Shown here: piece after piece, positions 48,191-59,449 of the stretch
Position numbering within the stretch: the first letter of the stretch is position 1
Layout of the letters: every line of letters starts with the position of its first letter
Assembly (NCBI GenBank): GCA_028551475.1
Contig: CM052355.1
Span: 4,650,001-4,714,000 of the forward strand
Origin: Casuarina equisetifolia
Lineage: Eukaryota; Streptophyta; Magnoliopsida; Fagales; Casuarinaceae
Length of the DNA stretch: 64,000 nucleotides
Direction of reading: 5' to 3'
The notes under the pieces: generated by a model
What the model saw: the letters and a program-made list of their open reading frames with translations, nothing else
Database searches by the model: none
Told to the model about the DNA's origin: nothing
Made by a program: the position numbers and the translations under genes

Positions 48191-49722
48191 AAAGGGAAGG
48201 CGGATTCAAGCCGCAGCATGTATAGCATATAAATGTTAAAATTATCACCAATAAAATTCGCTTGTACCCTGTCATCTCATTATAAATAAATGCATGAAAA
48301 GTTTAGAGAAGTAGCAAATTTTAGTTAAACAAAATCAACGTGGCAATTTTCCTAAATCACCTTTAGGGTCGCCTTTGTCCGAAATATTTTCTTCACTACC
48401 GTCAACAATAAATACCAGGCATTTTGGTAAGGTTATTGTGCCTGTTTTCTTTAAAGAAGAGACACATATCATTTAAAGCATTGCTGTCTATTATGGAATC
48501 TTCACAATATCATTTATGATGCCACTTCTACCATAGAGGAATAAATTGATTATAGCTCTCTGCTACTTTTACTCGCATGTCTACATCTGTTCGTGGGTAG
48601 CTCTTGAAATTGAATTTGGCTACCAACTTTATTGAGGAAACTGCAATTTGTTGAGAATTGGACAGTAGAAGTAACATTAAATCTCGTCAGAAAGATTCAC
48701 TTCATAGCCTTACTAAGAGAAAGACTCTACCTCTATAGGAGAGATCTTACTTTTTCAGCCTCTCTCAAGGTGAAATTTTATCTTTTAATAACTGAGAATT
48801 TTAGCTTTAATTTTCAAGATTTTAAAGCTACTTTCAAAAGGAAGAACTTCTTCTAAATATAATTTTGTTGACTCGAGGTTGTTAACCAATCACCTTATCT
48901 TTATTAATCTAAAACTATTATATCAAATCAACTAACTAATTTAACTATAATCTTAAACAGTTACAACCAATTAATCAAGTCAGTTAAATTACTGCCCATG
49001 GAGCAAAGCCCAATGTAACAAGAGAAATCTGGTAAACGGTTGGACGGTTTAGAAATTTACTTCAAGCGACTGAGAGTTGAGGTTGACGTCACATGGGCTA
49101 ATAGACATGGAAGGCAACAGTTAATGCGCTGATTTCTGCAAGATCAGCACCTCGTTATCGCCCCAGTCTCATCCATCTCCATCCCAGCTTACACAGAAAA
49201 AGACATATGAAATCAATTACTTGAATCCGAAAACAGTGCCAAAACCTCCTGGATTTGCGAGTTAAAAGCTAACTCTCAATTTTTCAAAGTACTAGTCGCA
49301 CAGCGATAGTGCGAGCTGTTTTTAGTCGCCAGTTGTTAGACGTCCTTGTTTTTTCTGGAAATTCATTTGTTAAATGATTAAACGCGTTTTCGCCTTTTAC
49401 CAGTTACCTGTTCAGGAATTATTGTTAATTACTTATCCAGGGGTTTTAACCGAGGGGCAGCAAAAATTCGGGTAAGGGTGCTACGTGCTAACTACTTGCC
49501 CATTGGTCCGTCGGTGAGGAACCCGGAGCGCGTAGCGAACTATAAAACGAGATTTCAAAGACTGGCAATCCAAAAACTCACTCTCAGAGTCCATTCACGT
49601 CGGCCAACTGGATTCTCGACAGTCCTCCAATGCCAACACTCACTCACGGCGTTTCATTTCTGTTTCCCGATCTCCGTTACTAGTTCTCTACGTTTTTTGT
49701 TACGTTCACCAGAATTTCCCGC
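48191..49722. promoter_or_regulatory. SEX4 3' flank and glycosyltransferase promoter
   Basis: The first part is the SEX4 3' UTR and AT-rich spacer. The last part is the promoter and leader of the glycosyltransferase gene: an ACTATAAAAC TATA-type box at about 49538-49547 lies 180 bp upstream of the ATG at 49723, with a GC-richer leader between. A frame at 49478-49792 overlaps this leader and is not judged real. Confidence 0.5.
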
Positions 49723-52700
49723 ATGGGCCGCAACACTTCTGCACAGGAAGCCGATGGCGATGGCGGCACTGTGCCTCCCGGCAATGATCTAGGGTCCCAC
49801 TCGATCCGTGACCGCTTACTTTTTAGGCGGAACCCTATCCACCATCGAGAAGCGGCCAAGGTGTCGCTGGATCGCTCGTCGTCCCTCCGCAGCCGATCTC
49901 ACCACAGCCGTTTCAACCGCAAGGGGAAGTCCACGTACTATTCTGTGGTGGTGTTCATTGTCGTGTTCATGTTCGCGATGGCGTCGATGGTGTTGCAGAA
50001 CTCCATCATGGCGGTGTTCAGGCCGAGTGTCGAGAGGGGGACCTCGCCTAAGAAGGGATTGAGGTTCGGGAGCACGTTGAAGTTCGTGCCGGCAAGGCTT
50101 CCGCGGAGTGGTGGGCTCGATGCCTTGCGATCAGAGCCGAGGCATGGGATTCGGGCACCGAGGCTTGCTCTTGTGAGTTCAGTTTTGAGTTTTGGATTTG
50201 GTTTATATTTGAATTTGATTCAATTCGCATTTTATTTCATTCTTCGGAACTCGTGCATTTGATATATGTGTGTGCAATTTCAGTTATCAATTTTTTAAGC
50301 GTTTATATCAAGGGAGGTGAAGAGCTGCCAGTTGTACCTTTAGTTCTCCGAGGATGGAGTTCGGTTTGATGTCTTTTCATTTTAGTTAGAGCATTGGCAT
50401 GTCAAAATCCCAGTCAAATCTTGTGTATGCTTGATGTAAGAGCTAGCGGGAATTGACAGGCGTTAAAATTTGAACTCTCGTTTTATGATGTTGTTGTTTA
50501 TGTAATATCGAATGAGCTACATTGCATTTCTACACAGATCTCCTAAAATTTGAGTACAAACGTTCTGACATCTGAGTCTTAAAAGTATATAGAATTATTT
50601 GCCATTAAGTGGAAATTTGATCTTCATTAAAATAATAATAATAATAATAATAAAAAATTGATGTACTTGTCTTCCTATAGATCCAGTAATTTACAGGAAG
50701 GAATGCAAACATTGTGAAGGTCACATGTGAGTTTAGAAACTCAATTATGGGATAAAGTTCTGGTTACGGCTGGAAATGACATATTACTTATGTGAAAGTA
50801 AGAAAAAGGTAAGGAATAAAGAGGGCAACCACGGACTTGTGTTGAACCAATTTCATAGAAGGGTAGTTGCAAATGTCATATATTTTCTCCCTACAATGAA
50901 TCAAAGATAATGCCAATTCAGCTAAAAGCATAATTCGTTCACTTTAATTAAATATCTTCAAATACTCCTTTATAGTCCACGAGATGAAAGATGCAAGCGG
51001 GAATTCTTTGATGCAAATAAACTCAAGTGAAAATGGTAAGGCAGTCTTGCAAGTATGCTTCCAAGATTGCGGAGAGGTTTGTTGATTGGAGAGTTTCCTT
51101 GTTGAAAGGAGATAGATTAACTACGATGTTATTCTTCTGATCTTATCATTTCTCTCTCTTCAAGTTTTAGGTATTACACAAATGAAGTTTTGACAGACTG
51201 GTGAAAACTGTTACTAAAGTTGGAAGCCAAAGTTAGTCCATCCTCCATGCTAATTTTCCCGGTTGAAGTATAGGTTAAGTGGTGGAGCCTTCTAGTATCA
51301 AATGTTCAAATCGAAGTCAAAGTACATGCTGTATGTTGTCCTTTGGAAGTGTACGGTGAATCAATTAAATAAAAATCTTGATGTTTAATAACAGATTATT
51401 TAAACATTCATTGATATTTTATTGGTTCACACTTCATTGTTCAGAATGTGATGGCTAAGCATTAGTACTGTATCACAAAAAAGTTTAACTGATTTTTTTT
51501 TTTGTTTGCTGGAATGACTTCACTTTCTAAATGTAATATTATTTCGTTTGATGAGTATCAGATCTTAGCCAACATGAAGAGAAATCCACAGTCACTTATG
51601 CTGGTTACTGTGATGAAGAATGTGCAGAAACTGGGTTATGTGCTTAAGGTAGTGATTTTTGAATTTTCCTATGCTGTTTATTATCTCTGTTGGTGGTGGT
51701 GCTATTGCTTCTCCGTTTTTTTGAGGAAACATATTAAAGCACTTATTTAATGGGCTGATACAGTTGAGCGATGTTAGGGTCGTGTTCATTTGAATTTATG
51801 CACAGCCCTCAATAAAAATATGGCTTTTTGAGGATAATTTGTGCTGTTAGTATTTTAATGTAGTGAACAATGTTTATCAGCGTTGGCTCTGAAAAGCTTC
51901 AATATTCTTGCAATGCCAATCTGACAGATTTTTGCACTGGAGGATGGAGAAGCAGGTATGATGTGGGAGCAAATTAGTGGGCGGTTTTCAATTTTACCAC
52001 CGGAGCAATATGGCCGTATTGATTGGTTAAGGTATGTTTGTTCTTTTATCATTATTCTTGTTTATCTTTTAATGGGGTTTTTCTATGTCTTATTCTGGAG
52101 CGAAGTTTCTTTTCGTTAATGTGGCTTTTTATGAACTTATTCTGTACAACTTTGCTTGTGTTTTGACTATTGAAGATCTGTTCCTACAGTTTTGAAGGCA
52201 TCATTGCTGATTCTCTTGAAGCAAAAGAGGCCATTTCAAGGTTTGTTGATATTCACCCTAACTCACTGATGGTTATAATCATGCTTGAGAGTTCTTCTCA
52301 TGTATGCATTATGTTGTGCTTGATCTGCTTTGGCATAGCATGTACCATATATCTTTGCAGTCATCACTTAGATGATGGTAGTTTCAGTGGTAGATTACCT
52401 GAACTTTTGGGGCTTAGATCTATCCATACAAGAAATGACTTTTGATGCAAGTGTACTTATAGGAGAGCAAAATGAAATAATTTAGGTTCACTGTTTATTA
52501 TGGTGCGATTAAGCAAAGTTTTTGGTTTCAGTTACTCCCCTCCTTCCCTCCTTCTGTCATTCTCTCTCCAATTTTATGGACACAAAGGATTTATTTCTAA
52601 GCTCTTACTTTAGTTTGAGGTGCTATAATTTGTAAGTTTTATATGTATGCAGCCTTATGCAGGAGCCTTTTTGTTCAGTACCAGTTGTCTGGATAATCCA

Positions 52701-55700
52701 TGAAGATAGTCTTGCAAATCGTCTTCCTGCATATGAAGAATTGGGTTGGAAGCATCTTCTTTCTCATTGGAAAACCACTTTTAGTAGAGCTAATGTCATT
52801 GTGTTTCCAGATTTCACTCTACCGGTAAATCTCCAATTCTTGATGTGTGTGTGTGTGTGTGTGTGTGTATCTCTTACTACCAGACTTCATTTCTAACTGG
52901 CATGTATATTACATTTTTTTTTTTCAGTTTCTCAATGTTTTTCCTTGTTCTATCAGATGTTATATAGTGCACTTGACGCTGGAAACTTCTTTGTGATTCC
53001 TGGATCACCAGTTGACGTGTGGGCTGCTGAAACCTACCTTGAGGCCCACTCCAAATACCAATTAAGGAAGGACAATGGGTTCAGTGAAGATGATATGCTG
53101 GTACTAATTGTTGGAAGTTCTTTCTTCTATGATGATCGATCATGGGACTATGCTGTAGCAATGCATGCCATAGGGCCACTGCTAACAAGATATGCAAGGA
53201 GGAAAGATGCTGAAGGATCATTTAAATTTGTTTTCTTATGTGGTAACTCCAGTGATGGATATGACCATGCATTAAAGGTAATCAGTTTTTTATTGGTGCA
53301 TCATTATGGACCTGCTAATGCTTGTATAAATGCTGTGCTTTTACCAAGTATAATTGCTCTTAAAACCTACAAGTGCCTCTCTTTTCAATGGGTTGAAAGG
53401 GAATTTCATAATTAAAATCTATCTGACATAATGTCTGACAAATGTCAGATATACTACATGAGTAAAAGAAGCATGCCTCAGAACTTTTTAAATGAATGAG
53501 ATGAATCTGAGGGAGTTGACTATTTCAATTTAAAATGTTGTAGCATTATTCGAAATACATTTCTAATTCAGTTGATTCAGTAGTAATCTTTGTTGTGAGT
53601 TGTGAAACTACATAACTGGATCGCTTTCTGTTTTTGATGCTTAGGAAATTTTGGAAGCATTTGGTAGTTCAAACCTACTATCTTGTAGTTCCTACAACAA
53701 CTTCTTAGTTTATGTACAAAGAAGCACATTATTATTTTCTTTTTGTTTATTGAGTAACATGTTGAGGAAGCAAAATACGAAATTAGCTGAGGCATTTCTG
53801 TAACATAAAAAAGAAGTTGTTATCTCCTTTTTGAATCATGAATTGATTTTTTGATTTCTGTTGTAGGAAGTTGCTTCTCGTCTGGGACTTCCTCATGGTT
53901 CTGTAAGGCGTTATGGCTTTAATAGTGATACGGACGAGGTGTTATTAATGGCTGACATTGTTCTCTATGGTTCCGACCAAGATGTACAGGGCTTTCCTCC
54001 TTTGCTTATCCGAGCCATGACCTTTGGAATCCCCATTATTTCACCTGATTTCCCCATCTTGAAGAAATATGTGAGTATATTCAAATAATTTCCCACTTGG
54101 TTCAGTGGTTGCATACTTTCCAGGATTTTATATAATTCTCTTTCTTACATTTGCAAAGGGGTTTCCGAAATTACAGGTTGTTGATGGGGTTCATGGTATT
54201 TTTTTTCCAAAACATGATCCTGATGCTTTAATGAAGGCTTTCTCACAACTGATTTCAAATGGAAAACTCTCTAAGTTTGCTCAAACCATTGCTTCTTCTG
54301 GAAGACTGCTTGCTAAGAACATGCTGGCATCAGAATGCATAACTAGTTTTGCGAGGCTACTGGAAAATGTTCTCAGTTTCTCATCAGGTACCAGGCTGCC
54401 AGGTCCTATTTCGCAACTTCAGCAAGGGCTCTGGGAGTGGAATCTATTCAGGCTAAACATTGATGATAAGGCTACTTTCATGAGAAAGTTTGGTGTTGTT
54501 GATGCGCTTGAAGAAGAGTTTACCAACTTTGTTTATTCAACAAATGTCTCTGATAATGGAACTGGGATTCTGTCGCATGATATCCTGACTAAACAAGATT
54601 GGGATGTTTTGAGCGAAATAGAAAGCATTGAAGAATATGAAAGGGTAGAAATGGAGGAGGTATGGTGTTCTCTTGCAATTTTTTCTGTCTTCTAAACACC
54701 CCTCCCCCAAATAATAACAATGAAAAGCTAAAATAACATTAAGCAAATATCTGTACTTAGAATCATTTTACACAGGAGACAGCTGAAACAGAGGATTATT
54801 TTTTGATCTGTAGCTTGAAGAAAGAATGGAAAGAAACTCTGGCAATTGGGAAGAGATTTATCGTAGTGCTCGAAAATCTGAAAAACTGAAGTTTGAAGCA
54901 AATGAAAGGGATGAAGGAGAACTTGAGAGGATGGGCCAGCCAGTGTGCATTTATGAGATTTATAGTGGATCCGGGTCCTGGCCATTCTTGCACCATGGCT
55001 CTTTGTACCGTGGTTTAAGTCTTGTGAGTTTCTTTCACCTACTTTGTAATGTTTGTGTTGGTCAGTGTTCCTTTTCTTTTCCTCCTACTGTTATTCACGT
55101 GGGAGAACTTCTACAAAGTCACTCTTAATATAATTCTGCACTTCCTCAAGAGGGTTGAAATTGAAAACCATCTAATGTTTGAATGGTTTCTATTTGATTG
55201 AGACTGCCTTTTTCCTGTCGCTGGGGAAGAAAAGGAGTGGGGAATTTCCATCTCGTTCTTCTTATTACCCTATCTGAACTGTTGTTAATAATATGTGAAC
55301 TTTGTTTATCATTCAAGTTCTCTACTTTATGTGGTTGCATTTCTAATGCTACAAGCAACTGACTGATATGTTCAGCAGAATGTGATGGAACCTGCTGGTT
55401 TGTTTTTATTTCAGTTACTAGTTAAACATGAAAATGTTGTTTAGAAGACTTTTGCATATATGTTTCTATTGAAATAATCAAAATTTGAATCTGGCAGTCC
55501 TCAAGAGCACGGAGGTTGAGATCAGATGATGTTGATGCAGTCGGGCGGCTTCCCATTTTGAATGACTCTTACTATCGGGATGTTCTCTGTGAGATTGGAG
55601 GAATGTTCTCTATTGCAAATAGGGTGGACAACATTCATGGGAGACCTTGGATTGGGTTTCAATCTTGGCGTGCTGCTAGTAGGAAGGTATTTCTTATGCT

Positions 55701-57225
55701 GTTCAGAGTTTACTTCTAAACATTTGACTTATTACCATTTTTGTATATTTGTGTCCAATGCGACTGTTTTCACAGAAGAAGTCTGTAATTCCTCGATTAC
55801 CACTGTAGCATTTAGAGTAAAAATAAAGTAGTTTTTATAAGAAAAAGAATTATCCTACCTTTTTTACAGAAGCTGCTTAACTTGCACATTCTACTTGAAA
55901 TTTATCTGTAATGAGTGTTTATTCGTCACTTCTCATTATTGCTCATCTCTCGTTTGTTGAAGCAGGTGTCTTTGTCCCGAACGGCTGAAAAGGTTTTGGA
56001 AGAAACAATACAAGAGAAGACTAAAGGAGATGTAATATACTTCTGGGCACGGTTGGACATGGATGGAGTCACAGAAGGCAATCATGTGCCCACTTTTTGG
56101 TCCTTGTGTGACATCTTAAATGGAGGACATTGCAGGCATGTTATGAGTTGAAATATGAATTTTTTTTTTTTCGTATAGATAGGTCAAGAAGTTTTATGTT
56201 CTGCTTATATGTAAGTGTTCATTTGTTGTGTTCTGGAGTTGCATGGATACGTATATTTTGGTGTGGCATCTTAGTAGATCTTTCTAACTGTGTGGAATCG
56301 CTATTTATAGTTGGAGTCTTTTTGTTAGAATGGCTATAGTACTGTTGCCTCAAACTCTTTTAAATGCTTGCAGGTCTGCTTTTGAGGATGCATTCCGCCA
56401 TATGTATGATTTGCCATCGGAAATAAAAGCTCTTCCACCCATGCCAGAAGATGGTGATCACTGGTCTACTCTGCACAGTTGGGTGATGCCAACCCCTTCT
56501 TTTCTGGAGTTTGTAATGTTTTCCCGGTAATTTATGGAGAATCATAATCTGCAACGTTCGGACTTGCTGTTTCTTGTTTCATCTTAGAAGGGTCCATTAC
56601 ATTAAAAAAGCGGTTGTAGATCAGTGAAAGTGAAACTAAGTGTTAAACTTCATGTTGTAACTGCAGGATGTTTGCTGATTCTCTTGATGCCTCACACACA
56701 AACTCAAGTAAATCCAGTATGTGCTTGCTGGGATCTTCAGAGCTTGAGGCAAGTACTGTGGATGTGGATTTTTCTGATAAGGTTCTAGTGGGAATTTAAT
56801 ATGTTTATAATTTTTCTCTGTTCAATGATCAACAGAAAAAACACTGTTACTGTCGATTATTGGATCTCCTGGTTAACGTATGGGCTTATCATAGTGCACG
56901 AAAGATGGTTTACTTAGATCCAGTCACTGGTTCTCTGGAAGAGCAACACCCAATAGAGCAACGCAGGGGATTCATGTGGGCAAAATACTTAAATTTTACG
57001 TTGTTGAAGAGTATGGATGAAGATCAAGCCGAGGCTGCAGATGATGGTGACCCTCCACGCGAGATGTGGATGTGGCCATTAACAGGGGAAGTGCATTGGC
57101 ATGGGATTTATGAAAGGGAGAGAGAAGAGAGATATAGGCAGAAGATGGACAAGAAGAGAAAAACGAAAGAGAAATTGTTAGAGAGGATGAAGCACGGTTA
57201 CAAGCAGAAGTCACTTGGGGGATAA
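49723..57225 (+). CDS. Type II membrane glycosyltransferase (GT4-like), about 1021 residues
   Basis: Fourteen exons: 49723-50172, 51562-51648, 51928-52031, 52190-52240, 52653-52824, 52957-53277, 53867-54070, 54177-54659, 54814-55023, 55498-55686, 55966-56135, 56374-56526, 56667-56748 and 56836-57225, with every junction in frame. A basic Arg/Ser-rich cytosolic tail (1-71) precedes a single membrane anchor (about 72-94, YYSVVVFIVVFMFAMASMVL), the topology of a Golgi type II enzyme. Residues about 150-550 look like a two-lobed GT-B fold of the GT4 kind: an acceptor lobe with WIIHEDSLANRLP, then LVGSSFFYDDRSW-type strands and a donor lobe with IRAMTFGIPIISPDFP. The C-terminal half (about 600-1021) is a plant-specific extension rich in Trp and Glu. 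Arabidopsis has a small family of this size annotated as family 1/4 glycosyltransferases with no proven substrate. Introns 11 and 13 have GC donors, and the E-x7-E residues are replaced (see findings). Confidence 0.88.
50628..50652. repeat. (TAA)n microsatellite in glycosyltransferase intron 1
   Basis: About eight ATA/TAA units within the 1.4-kb first intron. Confidence 0.85.
51265..51320 (+). repeat. Possible tRNA-derived SINE remnant in glycosyltransferase intron 1
   Basis: An A-box-like TAGGTTAAGTGG (51271-51282) is followed 21 bases later by a B-box-like TGTTCAAATCG (51303-51313). Order and spacing match the internal Pol III promoter of tRNA-derived SINEs. The rest does not fold as a tRNA, and no A-rich tail with target duplication was identified, so this is a weak call. 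Confidence 0.3.
52844..52868. repeat. (TG)n microsatellite in glycosyltransferase intron 5
   Basis: Twelve TG units lie 19 bp after the exon 5 donor, in a short 132-bp intron. Confidence 0.9.
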
Positions 57226-58420
57226 GAAGAATTAATCTCAACCCCTGGATTCCTACTCTGGAAATTCTGACTCCTGAACACAGTTGCCATTCCAAATTTG
57301 CTCCCCTCAGGAATTGGGAAAGCCTCTTGCAGCTTGAGGGGAAATTTAATTCTTTCTAACACGCTGAGGTCATATGAAAAATGATAAGGTTCCAGATTTT
57401 CAATATACACGTACACTAGTGAATCGGAGGGAGACACGAGTAGCTTCCTAGCAAATTGCAGCTGGCTAGCTTTCGAGGCCTTTTTACTCGGTTACTTCTA
57501 GCCGCCGCATTGGATAGTGGGTTTGAGGAGTACCCGATAGATTCGCTGAAATTCTTTTTTGCATTCAAATATTCAATTTAGCAAGTAAAAAAGTTGTATT
57601 CTTTCATCCCTGTATAGACATTCAACAAAAGTAATTGTCAGAAACGATCGATTAGCAATAATGGTCACTTTCATGCTTGGAGCTGGTTCTTTTATGATTT
57701 TTCATTATATTGCGTAGGAATGTGGATAACCTGTTGGACTCTTAATGTGAAATTCTGCTACCTAGTCGGTTTGCGGGAATAATTTTTTTCAACAGAGAAC
57801 CGACGAGCATCCATAGATATATACCCATTTATGGATGTGATATTGTGGTCTTAGGTTTTCTAAAGGTTGAATACAGCTTTTAATTACCAAACGGAGTTAC
57901 AAGTTGAGGCAGATTGCGGCGTATATGAGGCTGGATAATTATAGTCATTCTTATTTCCCCTTCGCGATGTTTTGTTTTGTTTTTTGTTTTTGGTTTTTGG
58001 TTTTTGGTTTTTGGTTTTTGGATTCCAATGTGTATCTTGCATCTAGAATTAACAAATCCTTGCCGGATGGACGAGATCTCTATCGAATATTAGTTTGATT
58101 TGTTAAGAGAATAGGTATATTCTATTTGGATGGCGGTATGTATGTTTTTAACTAATTACATCCAGCTGATGAAACGGAGATCCGAGCTTCTCGAAGGACT
58201 GGCCGATAATGGGGGTTGGGACACGAACGGCTGCCACCTGGATAAAAAAAAGTCAATCAGCCTCCGCATTTGGGCTGAACCCAATAATTCAACCCCAAAT
58301 GAACAAGCCCCTTTTCCTTTTTTACCACCCAACCTTAAAATAATTACTAAACTCCCGCCCTCCTCTGGACACAATAGCGATGTTCCTGGGGTTTCAGTCA
58401 CTCGTCTTCACACTGACTCT
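57226..58420. other. 3' flank of the glycosyltransferase gene and spacer
   Basis: No gene is recognised. It holds the glycosyltransferase 3' UTR and a tandem 7-mer repeat at 57986-58021 (separate entry). Towards 58420 a pyrimidine-rich stretch (CTCTCT-type) begins, typical of a plant 5' leader. Confidence 0.45.
57986..58021. repeat. Tandem GTTTTTG heptamer repeat
   Basis: Five uninterrupted copies of a 7-base unit (GTTTTTG, read also as TTTTTGG) in intergenic DNA. The period resembles the plant telomere unit TTTAGGG, but the sequence differs at the central bases, so it is a simple minisatellite. Confidence 0.85.
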
Positions 58421-59449
58421 GCTGGCAGTAGGGTTTTAAAACCCCTAGAGCCTCATCTCCCTCCCTATCTCTCTCATCTCTCTCTCTCTTTCTCTCCCTC
58501 TTTCTCTTCCGTGTCCAGGTAATGCTCTCTGCCTCACTACACTGCTTGCAACTACCGTGCTTCAATTTTCTGTTCGCGTTTCCTTCCTTCTTTTTTTCTC
58601 CCCCCATTTTCGCTTTTCAGTTGAATTCTAATCTCAGTGTCAGACTGTTCATGTTTGTTGGATTCTCTTTCTTTTTCCTCTTTTATGTGGTGGATTATAC
58701 ATGCGTGTGGTAAAACAGTACTTTTTAAGTGTAATCCTGTTAGGAACTGAATCTCTCACTGTCAAGCTTTGTGCTCATGCTAAATTCTGTCGTCGTTTCG
58801 TCAAACGTCTTTTTTCCACCACCCTTAATGTTCAATGCAAGCATTAGAAATATTGAATTCTGGTATTGATTGTTAGGCCGTAAATGGGTCTTTTCATTTT
58901 TACATTTTTTGTTTAAGCCCTCTCCCGTATGGGATTCAACCACCGCATGTGATTCTGATTCTCAATTCCATAAATCTTGACATACCAGAATTTCTTCTTG
59001 CAATGCCGTGCCATATTGATACTAGGTGATTAGGAACTTTCGTTGTTTTGATTTTCTTCAGCCTCATTTTTTGGCGGATGTAGGATTTTTGTTAGGAAGA
59101 ATGAACTTATTTTAGTTCTAGTTAAACGTTTGAGTATGTTCGATTATATTGCTGATAACATCTACGAATTGAAGAGAGAACTGGAATTTTGAAATTTTAG
59201 ACATCTAAATATTTGGAAGAGGAAACTCCAATTATATGTCCAGTTGTTTTTGAAAGTTTTGGGGGTAAACCAAAACTTGAACCATATATTTTTTTCGAAG
59301 TCTTTCCTATTTGGATTGCATTTAGGTAATGATGCTTACCTGATTACTGGTACTTCTAGTTAATGCATTCCAGCAAGTGGAATTCTTTTTTGAGCAATCT
59401 TTGTCTGACACTGGTTGTGTTACATCTAGGTTGTAATCTTCTAAATATC
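58421..59449 (+). other. Leader exon and leader intron of the next gene
   Basis: A CT-rich leader ends GTGTCCAG at 58519, followed by GTAATG, a good donor. An acceptor TTACATCTAG ends at 59429, 20 bases before the ATG at 59450. The stretch between them is T-rich and has no convincing coding frame, so a leader intron of about 910 bp is likely. Confidence 0.55.

Noticed and set aside
57986..58021. Interstitial telomere repeat
   Set aside because: The unit is GTTTTTG, not the plant telomeric TTTAGGG; only the period is shared.
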